NCBI RefSeq assembly: GCF_050281185.1
Contig: NZ_JBNNWS010000019.1
Location: forward strand, 1-64,000
Reading direction: 5' to 3'
DNA from: Heyndrickxia sp050281185
GTDB taxonomy: Bacteria > Bacillota > Bacilli > Bacillales > Bacillaceae_C
DNA length: 64,000 bases
A program made the position numbers and the translations under genes. Positions 58,514 to 64,000 of this stretch are shown one piece after another (the first letter of the stretch is position 1; every line of letters starts with the position of its first letter). The notes beneath the pieces are model-generated. The model saw only the letters and a program-made list of their open reading frames with translations. It ran no database searches and had not been told where the DNA came from.

Positions 58514-59212
58514 ATGGTATTCGATATCGCATTTTTTCTTATTATTTTCTATATGATTATCCCGTATATATTATCATTTATAGTGGGATGGAAGGTTTTT
58601 CGCAAAGGAAAAGAACAAAAAGAAGTTGCTTTTACATTTGATGATGGACCCGATCCAACATATACAGAAAAATTATTGAACTTATTAGCTCAATACCAAA
58701 TCAAAGCAACATTTTTTGTTGTAGGATCCAAGGCAGAAAAGTATCCTGAATTAATTTTAAGGATGCATAACGAAGGGCATTTAATAGGTATTCATAATTA
58801 TGTACATCATTCGAATTGGCTCATGCTGCCTTGGAAAATAAAAAATGAATTAAAACAATCTGCGTTAACAGTAGAAAAAATAACAGGAATCAAACCGACC
58901 TATTATCGTCCGCCATGGGGGTTATTAAATCTGTTTGATTTTTTTATTCACAAAGATTTTCATATCGTTTTATGGTCTTTAATGGTAGGAGATTGGCGAA
59001 TTAAAGGTGGAAGTGAACGAATAAGTAGAAACCTATTAGCAAAAATACAGCCGGGAGATGTCGTGTTATTACATGATAGTGGTGAAACATTAGGTGCAAA
59101 CAGCGATGCTCCTTACTACACGATTGAGGCATTAAAAACTGTATTTAAAGAATTAAAGCACCAAGGCTATATATATAGACGTATTGATAACATGATTATC
59201 GATAAAAAATGA
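58514..59212 (+). CDS. Polysaccharide deacetylase (NodB domain)
   Basis: The 232-residue membrane-anchored enzyme has an N-terminal hydrophobic segment (about 1-25) and a NodB domain with motif 1 FTFDDGPD, motif 2 HNYVHHS, motif 3 RPPWG and motif 5 LLHDSG. The catalytic Asp and metal-binding His residues are all there. Likely substrates are N-acetylglucosamine polymers such as peptidoglycan; the exact one is not known. It is 22 bases after the glycosyltransferase gene, probably co-transcribed. Confidence 0.88.
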   Translation: MVFDIAFFLIIFYMIIPYILSFIVGWKVFRKGKEQKEVAFTFDDGPDPTYTEKLLNLLAQYQIKATFFVVGSKAEKYPELILRMHNEGHLIGIHNYVHHSNWLMLPWKIKNELKQSALTVEKITGIKPTYYRPPWGLLNLFDFFIHKDFHIVLWSLMVGDWRIKGGSERISRNLLAKIQPGDVVLLHDSGETLGANSDAPYYTIEALKTVFKELKHQGYIYRRIDNMIIDKK

Positions 59213-59224
59213 ATAAAAATTAAT

Positions 59225-59268
59225 GAGGGGATCTAAAAATTGTTCGAAACATGAAGGATCCCCTCATA
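59225..59268. terminator. Inverted repeat between convergent genes
   Basis: GAGGGGATC and GATCCCCTC, nine perfect pairs, with 23 bases between. It lies between the deacetylase (plus) and the DedA-PAP2 gene (minus), so it may end transcription from both sides, although T-runs are weak. Confidence 0.6.
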
Positions 59269-59280
59269 AATAGACTTCAA

Positions 59281-60585
59281 CTAACGCTCTTTTGGAAATT
59301 CCGTTTGCTTAATTAATGTTAAAAGTCTAGACACTTCTAATAAAAATATATTAAAGCTAACCCAAACTCCTCCGAATGCATAACCAGCGACAAGATCACT
59401 TGCAACATGCAAACCTAAATATACTTCACTAACCGCAACCGCAAGTAAAATAAATAGAGTTAAAATGAATACAGCCATTTTAAATAACGCACTTTTGCCG
59501 TGTCGAATGACAACATACATGAAGAAGAAAAAAATAACAAACGAACTTAGCGTTTGACTATGTGGAAATGTTTGGCTAAACATTCCTTTTCCACTAGTAA
59601 TGAAATGAAAAAGTAAGTTCAATCCCTTTCCCAAAAAAACGGCTCCCGCTAAACTAATTAAATAATATTGTAATTCAATTCGTTTGTTTTCTCCTTTTGT
59701 TAAAATCCATATAATGGTTAATAGAATGATGACAGCAAGTACTTTCCATGTAGTGATCGAATTTATTATAACCATAATGCTTTTCCAATTAGGAGTAAAA
59801 GTGTACATAACAACGGTACGTACAATCGTGTTTAATTGTCCAAACTCATTGCCAATAAAATCTTGTATTAATCCAGCCATTAAAAAAATAAGTGCGATAA
59901 GAGTAATTAACACTCCAAAAATAAGGATTTTTGTTTTAAGAAAGCTATTAAATCGTTTAATTGTATTTTCAATTAACAACATCATATTTTCTTTAATCTT
60001 TTCCTTATTCGATTTAATTAAAAAATAGGTTAAATAAATCACACCAATTCCGATGCAGGCCAAAGTGACATAAAGCTTGGATTGCTGATGAAATTGCGCC
60101 CATTTCGGTCCAAATATTTTTCCTAATGTAATAAATGTTCCGACCCAAATGAAGACCCCAATATAAGCAAAAAATGCATATGTTTTAAAGGAGATACGTG
60201 TAATTCCGGAAAATAAACTAGTAATATGACGTACACCAGGGATAAAAAATGAAAATAATAATAGCCGTTTCCCATACTTTTTATTCCATTTTGAAATTTT
60301 TTCTATCTTGTCTGGCCCCATATGAAATTTGCTTCCATATTTATAGAAAAAAGGTGCTCCTAGTTTGTAACCAATCCAATAGGATATAGTAACTCCAATA
60401 ATACCTCCGAGTCCTCCAAACATGATCGATAAATATAAATTTAATTTTCCTTGAAAAACAAGAAAGCCGACATAACTCATTAATATTTCATTTGGAATTG
60501 GAACGATGATTAATTCCAGCATAAGTGAAAAAAATAATACAATATAGCTATAATTATCTATTAAATGAAATAACCAATTCAACAT
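59281..60585 (-). CDS. DedA-PAP2 fusion membrane protein with altered phosphatase motifs
   Basis: The 434-residue protein joins an N-terminal DedA/SNARE-associated flippase-like domain (about 1-200: PNEILMSYVGFLVFQGKLNL, GVRHITSLFSGITRIS) and a C-terminal PAP2 phosphatase-like domain (about 220-430). DedA proteins move lipid carriers, and PAP2 removes phosphates from lipids such as undecaprenyl pyrophosphate. The PAP2 motifs are changed: PHSQT in place of PSGH and SEVYLGLHVASD in place of SRxxxGxHxxxD. I start at ATG 60585 after GAGGTGG; the GTG at 60594 lies in that site. Confidence 0.8.
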   Translation of the reverse strand: MLNWLFHLIDNYSYIVLFFSLMLELIIVPIPNEILMSYVGFLVFQGKLNLYLSIMFGGLGGIIGVTISYWIGYKLGAPFFYKYGSKFHMGPDKIEKISKWNKKYGKRLLLFSFFIPGVRHITSLFSGITRISFKTYAFFAYIGVFIWVGTFITLGKIFGPKWAQFHQQSKLYVTLACIGIGVIYLTYFLIKSNKEKIKENMMLLIENTIKRFNSFLKTKILIFGVLITLIALIFLMAGLIQDFIGNEFGQLNTIVRTVVMYTFTPNWKSIMVIINSITTWKVLAVIILLTIIWILTKGENKRIELQYYLISLAGAVFLGKGLNLLFHFITSGKGMFSQTFPHSQTLSSFVIFFFFMYVVIRHGKSALFKMAVFILTLFILLAVAVSEVYLGLHVASDLVAGYAFGGVWVSFNIFLLEVSRLLTLIKQTEFPKER

Positions 60586-60874
60586 TATTGCCACCTCAGA
60601 TTTTTAAAGCCTGATTACAATTTAAAAGACTCTTTTTTATATAAAAAAGTTCAATTACCACTAGAGTTATTATAAACAATAATTGATATTAATATGGAAA
60701 AAAGGAAATGAAAATTTTTTCACTTTTAGGGAATGGTTTATTCTTGTTAATTAGTATGATCTATTATATTAGTTTTGTAGAAGAATCATCATAACTCGTC
60801 CTCTCTAGTCATATATTGAAATATCAACAGCAGTTTATAACTATGGGTAGCTTGTATCGATTAGGGGGATTCGC

Positions 60875-62332
60875 ATGAAGCGGAAATGGATGGCAGTGAT
60901 GATTTTAAGTGCATTATTGACAGGAGCCGGTAGTACATATGTTGGTATGATGTACTTCAAGTCAGATGATGTTCAAATAAAGGATCGTTCGGGGAAAAGT
61001 AATTTATTAGAGTCTGTAAAGAATAACGGAAATTCGCTGCCTGATTTAGCGAAAATTGCTCAAGCGTTTGATTTAATAAAAGGCTCATATATAGAAAAAG
61101 TAGATGAAAGTAAGCTTGTTGAAGGTGCTATTCAAGGTATGGTTAGTACGTTAAATGATCCTTATTCTGTTTATATGGATGCAAATACCGCTTCTCAATT
61201 TAACGATTCACTTGATTCTTCATTTGAAGGAATTGGAGCAGAAGTAACTATAAAGGATGGGAAAATATTAATTGTTGCTCCGTATAAGAATTCTCCGGCA
61301 GAGAAGGCAGGTTTGAAGCCAAAAGATCAAATTATCAAAATCGATGGTATAAATGTAGAAGGTTTTGACCTATATCAAGCAACCACGAAAATTCGCGGAA
61401 AAAAAGGGACGACCGTAACACTTGAAATTAAAAGGGAAGGTGTGATCGACCCTCTTCAATTTGAAGTGAAGCGCGATGAAATTCCAATGGATACTGTTTT
61501 TTCAAATATGAAGCATGAAGGTAGTAAATCGATTGGATACATTGAAATTACTCAGTTTTCAAAGAATACGGCAGATGATTTTAAACTTGAATTAAGTAAA
61601 TTAGAAAAGCAAAAAATGGATGGACTTATTATTGATGTAAGAGGGAATCCAGGAGGTTTCTTATTAAGTGTGCAAAAGATTCTGGATGTTCTAGTGACTA
61701 ATCATAAACCTTATTTTCAAATACAACAGCGGGATGGGGAAAAGCTCCCTTACTACTCTAAGCTTACACAAAATAAGCCTTACCCAATTGTTGTGTTAGT
61801 TGATGAAGGCAGTGCATCAGCCTCTGAAATTCTTGCAGGTGCCTTAAAAGAGGCAGAAGGATACACATTGATTGGAGAAAAAACGTTTGGAAAAGGTACA
61901 GTTCAAGAAGCAGTATCGATGGGAGATGGTAGTACAATCAAATTAACGATGTTTAAATGGCTGACGCCCAATGGAAACTGGATTCATCATAAAGGAATTA
62001 CGCCAAACATCGAAATAAAACAGCCCGACTATTTCTATATACACCCTCTTGAGGTAAGGAAGACCATTTTCCTCGATATGAATAATGATCAAGTAAAAAT
62101 TGCTCAACAAATGCTAGAAGGTTTAGGATATGCCACGGGGCGTAATGATGGCTATTATGATACAAAAACAGAAAGAGCTGTCAAAGCTTTTCAAAATCAA
62201 GTTCAACTACCTGCAACCGGTGAAATCGATACAAAAACAGCTCAATTACTGGAAGAAGAAATTACTACAGCTATTAAAGATGAGAAAAATGACCTCCAAC
62301 TCCAGGTCGCTTTAAAATATTTTAATAAATAA
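60875..62332 (+). CDS. ctpB: C-terminal processing protease CtpB (S41)
   Basis: CtpB cleaves exposed C-termini and in Bacillus sporulation processes SpoIVFA. The 485-residue protein has an N-terminal membrane anchor or signal (about 1-28), a PDZ domain (about 100-190), the S41 protease core (about 195-380) with the nucleophile in GSASASE and the Lys in GEKTFGKGTVQ, and a C-terminal peptidoglycan-binding repeat (about 400-465). TAGGGGG precedes ATG. ctpB is next to ftsEX in B. subtilis, but here cls and methionine genes have been interposed. Confidence 0.94.
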   Translation: MKRKWMAVMILSALLTGAGSTYVGMMYFKSDDVQIKDRSGKSNLLESVKNNGNSLPDLAKIAQAFDLIKGSYIEKVDESKLVEGAIQGMVSTLNDPYSVYMDANTASQFNDSLDSSFEGIGAEVTIKDGKILIVAPYKNSPAEKAGLKPKDQIIKIDGINVEGFDLYQATTKIRGKKGTTVTLEIKREGVIDPLQFEVKRDEIPMDTVFSNMKHEGSKSIGYIEITQFSKNTADDFKLELSKLEKQKMDGLIIDVRGNPGGFLLSVQKILDVLVTNHKPYFQIQQRDGEKLPYYSKLTQNKPYPIVVLVDEGSASASEILAGALKEAEGYTLIGEKTFGKGTVQEAVSMGDGSTIKLTMFKWLTPNGNWIHHKGITPNIEIKQPDYFYIHPLEVRKTIFLDMNNDQVKIAQQMLEGLGYATGRNDGYYDTKTERAVKAFQNQVQLPATGEIDTKTAQLLEEEITTAIKDEKNDLQLQVALKYFNK

Positions 62333-62342
62333 TGAATATAAG

Positions 62343-62376
62343 GGAACAGAATAATAAATCTGTTCCTATTTTTATG
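62343..62376 (+). terminator. Terminator after ctpB
   Basis: GGAACAGA, 8-base loop, TCTGTTCC, then TATTTTTAT. Confidence 0.85.
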
Positions 62377-62455
62377 TCAATGTTTATAGGCTTTAATACA
62401 ACAATCTGCTAAAATGAAAATAATAGTTTGTTCGCAAGTAAGGTGGTGAAGGATA

Positions 62456-63643
62456 TTGGATCAGGTTTGGATTACTGAAATATTGAAAGGGATAGGGAAG
62501 TTCTTTCTAGATCCGATTTTTTATTATTCTATTATTCTAGCAGTTATTGCTGGAATGGTAAGGGTGAAGCGAGAACGAAATGACTTTCATATTCGGGTGT
62601 TAAATCCGCTACAGGAATTAAGTTTTCTATTTCCAGCAGGTTTGTTAATTGGTTTATTATTATCAATTATTACAATAGCCAGTGGATTCACGATTTCTTA
62701 CTCAATGATAGCAATTCTAGCCATTATAACTATCGTGCTATCATTAATTGGGAATTTCCGTTTATTGTCCCCTGCATTTACAATCGGATTGTCATTTATT
62801 TTGTTATTTTTAGCAAAACAATTTAATTGGAATCTTCCAATTGTCTCAGAATATCCGTCTGAAAAAAGTTTGTCTGGTTTTATAGTGTTGTTAGGCCTGC
62901 TGTTAATTATTGAAGGAATCCAAATGAATCGAAATGGAACAAAGAGATTTTCGCCAATTTTACGAAATAGCCGCCGCGGATTAACTGTCGGTGCCAATCA
63001 AGTAAAAAGAATTTGGTTGATTCCCGTTTTTTGTTTTCTCCCAGCTGGACCATTGACCGCACCGTTTGAATGGTGGCCAACCTTTGATTTTGGTACAGGC
63101 TCTTATTCACTTATTCTTGTTCCGTTTATTATTGGATTCCAACAGCAAATTCAAAGCACGCTGCCGCAATTAGCAGTTAAACGTGTTGGAAAACAAGTTC
63201 TATTACTTGGTTTCCTTGTTTCAGCTATTGCCGCCGCCGGAATGTGGCTGCCAATTTTATCAATAGGAGCTATTTTTGTAGCATTGGTGGGCAGGGGATG
63301 GATTTCTTATCAGCACCGTGTTCGCGAGAATTCCACGACTTATTATTTTACACCACAAAAAAATGGATTAATGGTATTAGCTGTTATTCCACATACTCCT
63401 GCTGAAAAGCTGGGGCTCGAAATAGGAGAGATCATTCATAAATGTAATGGGTATGTAGTTCATGATAAAGATGAATTTTACAAGGCTCTCCAAAAAAACC
63501 GGGCATACTGCAAGCTTGAAATTTTTAACACAGATGGAGAGGTACGCTTTGTACAAGGAGCATTATTTGAAGGTGATCACCACGAATTAGGAATATTGAC
63601 GGTAGAAGCTAAGAAGAATTGGGATGGGAACGAAGCATCATAA
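62456..63643 (+). CDS. minJ: Cell division topology protein MinJ-like
   Basis: The 395-residue protein has six to eight membrane segments (about 20-285) and a C-terminal PDZ domain (about 300-385: GLMVLAVIPHTPAEKLGLEI). This matches MinJ, which tethers the MinCD inhibitor to DivIVA at poles and septa in Bacillus. B. subtilis minJ (397 residues) follows ctpB, as here. The TTG start follows AAGGTGG. No catalytic motif. Confidence 0.9.
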   Translation: MDQVWITEILKGIGKFFLDPIFYYSIILAVIAGMVRVKRERNDFHIRVLNPLQELSFLFPAGLLIGLLLSIITIASGFTISYSMIAILAIITIVLSLIGNFRLLSPAFTIGLSFILLFLAKQFNWNLPIVSEYPSEKSLSGFIVLLGLLLIIEGIQMNRNGTKRFSPILRNSRRGLTVGANQVKRIWLIPVFCFLPAGPLTAPFEWWPTFDFGTGSYSLILVPFIIGFQQQIQSTLPQLAVKRVGKQVLLLGFLVSAIAAAGMWLPILSIGAIFVALVGRGWISYQHRVRENSTTYYFTPQKNGLMVLAVIPHTPAEKLGLEIGEIIHKCNGYVVHDKDEFYKALQKNRAYCKLEIFNTDGEVRFVQGALFEGDHHELGILTVEAKKNWDGNEAS

Positions 63644-64000
63644 CTTATTATGATTCTTAACTGAAAAAGAATACCACACATTCGAGCCTTTTAACAAATT
63701 TTTATACAATTTGTTATACTTAGAATATCTAATACTGTTAGCTTCCTTTTTACAGTCATGATTACTTCTAAATCCAATACGATGTAACATGAGGTAAGCT
63801 ATACTACTGGCTTCAAATTTCCCTCATTTCCTCAAAGTGGGATGGAAACTTGAAGCCTAGTACATGAGCTAAATTCATTTCACATTTACATTCCTGACAT
63901 CATTTCTGGCTTAATAATGTTTTATTCGTTTTTTTTTCTAGATTGTTTAAAAATAATTTCATAAACTTTTTGGTAATTTTCTTCTCTTTTAATTGAAGAA
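63644..64000. other. Terminal intergenic region
   Basis: AT-rich, without a supported gene to the window end. In B. subtilis a swarming gene (swrA) is next after minJ; I cannot see one here. A hairpin (CTGGCTTCAA and TTGAAGCCTAG near 63806-63862) is imperfect. Confidence 0.35.

Overview
The window is about 64 kb of AT-rich chromosome from a motile, probably spore-forming Bacillaceae (Bacillus sensu lato). The gene order is close to the classical Bacillus block comFA-comFC-yvyF-flgM-flgN-flgK-flgL-yviE-fliW-csrA-hag-fliD-fliS-fliT-hpf-secA-prfB-cccB-ftsE-ftsX-ctpB-minJ. Regulation is also Bacillus-like: sigma-D promoters on late flagellar genes, a sigma-B-like promoter before hpf, a SAM (S-box) riboswitch, a T-box leader and the programmed frameshift in prfB. 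Genus and species cannot be fixed from the sequence alone.

Layout. 1-105 looks like the 3' end of a group II intron. 0.4-3.4 kb carries a lipoprotein, an NAD-type 6-phosphogluconate dehydrogenase and a DegV protein. 3.5-5.6 kb is the late-competence pair comFA-comFC, without comFB. 5.7-19.6 kb is a late flagellar regulon: yvyF, flgM, a FliK-like/FlhB-like pair (ylqG/ylqH type), a FliS paralogue with a 594-residue flagellin, a YaaR protein, flgN-flgK-flgL, yviE-fliW-csrA, the short flagellin hag and a flagellin lysine methylase (fliB). 19.7-21.9 kb is a scar of two decayed insertion sequences (IS200-like and IS3-like) lying end to end.

23.2-27.7 kb is a T-box-controlled operon, probably Met-specific, of a SAM hydrolase and an ECF transporter. 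28.4-32.9 kb returns to motility: fliD-fliS-fliT, then a c-di-GMP-I riboswitch with a terminator in front of an unrecognised 114-residue protein, then flaG. 33-40.3 kb holds a Gly/Phe/Arg/Pro repeat protein, a phosphotransferase, hpf, a membrane-anchored HTH protein and a ywrC-ywrD-ywrA/B-type group, including a ten-copy 52-bp tandem array. 40.7-48.5 kb is secA, prfB, a yvjA remnant, cccB, ftsE-ftsX and an M23 hydrolase. 49.4-55 kb has cls and methionine genes (a cystathionine synthase/lyase-like enzyme, then SAM riboswitch-metY-hom). 55.3-60.6 kb is an envelope block: ECF sigma/anti-sigma, a bactofilin-like membrane protein, a glycolipid glucosyltransferase, a polysaccharide deacetylase and a DedA-PAP2 fusion. 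60.9-63.6 kb is ctpB and minJ.

How the genes work together. FlgM holds sigma-D until the hook is complete. Sigma-D then drives at least seven visible promoters. FliW and CsrA control hag translation through a near-perfect CsrA site in its leader. The larger flagellin lacks that site but has its own chaperone. A c-di-GMP riboswitch inside the cluster suggests a second, signal-dependent input, and its 114-residue target is the best candidate here for something undescribed. Several repeat families (21-bp and 52-bp tandem arrays, about 200-bp dispersed elements, palindromic MITE-like elements) fill the intergenic gaps.
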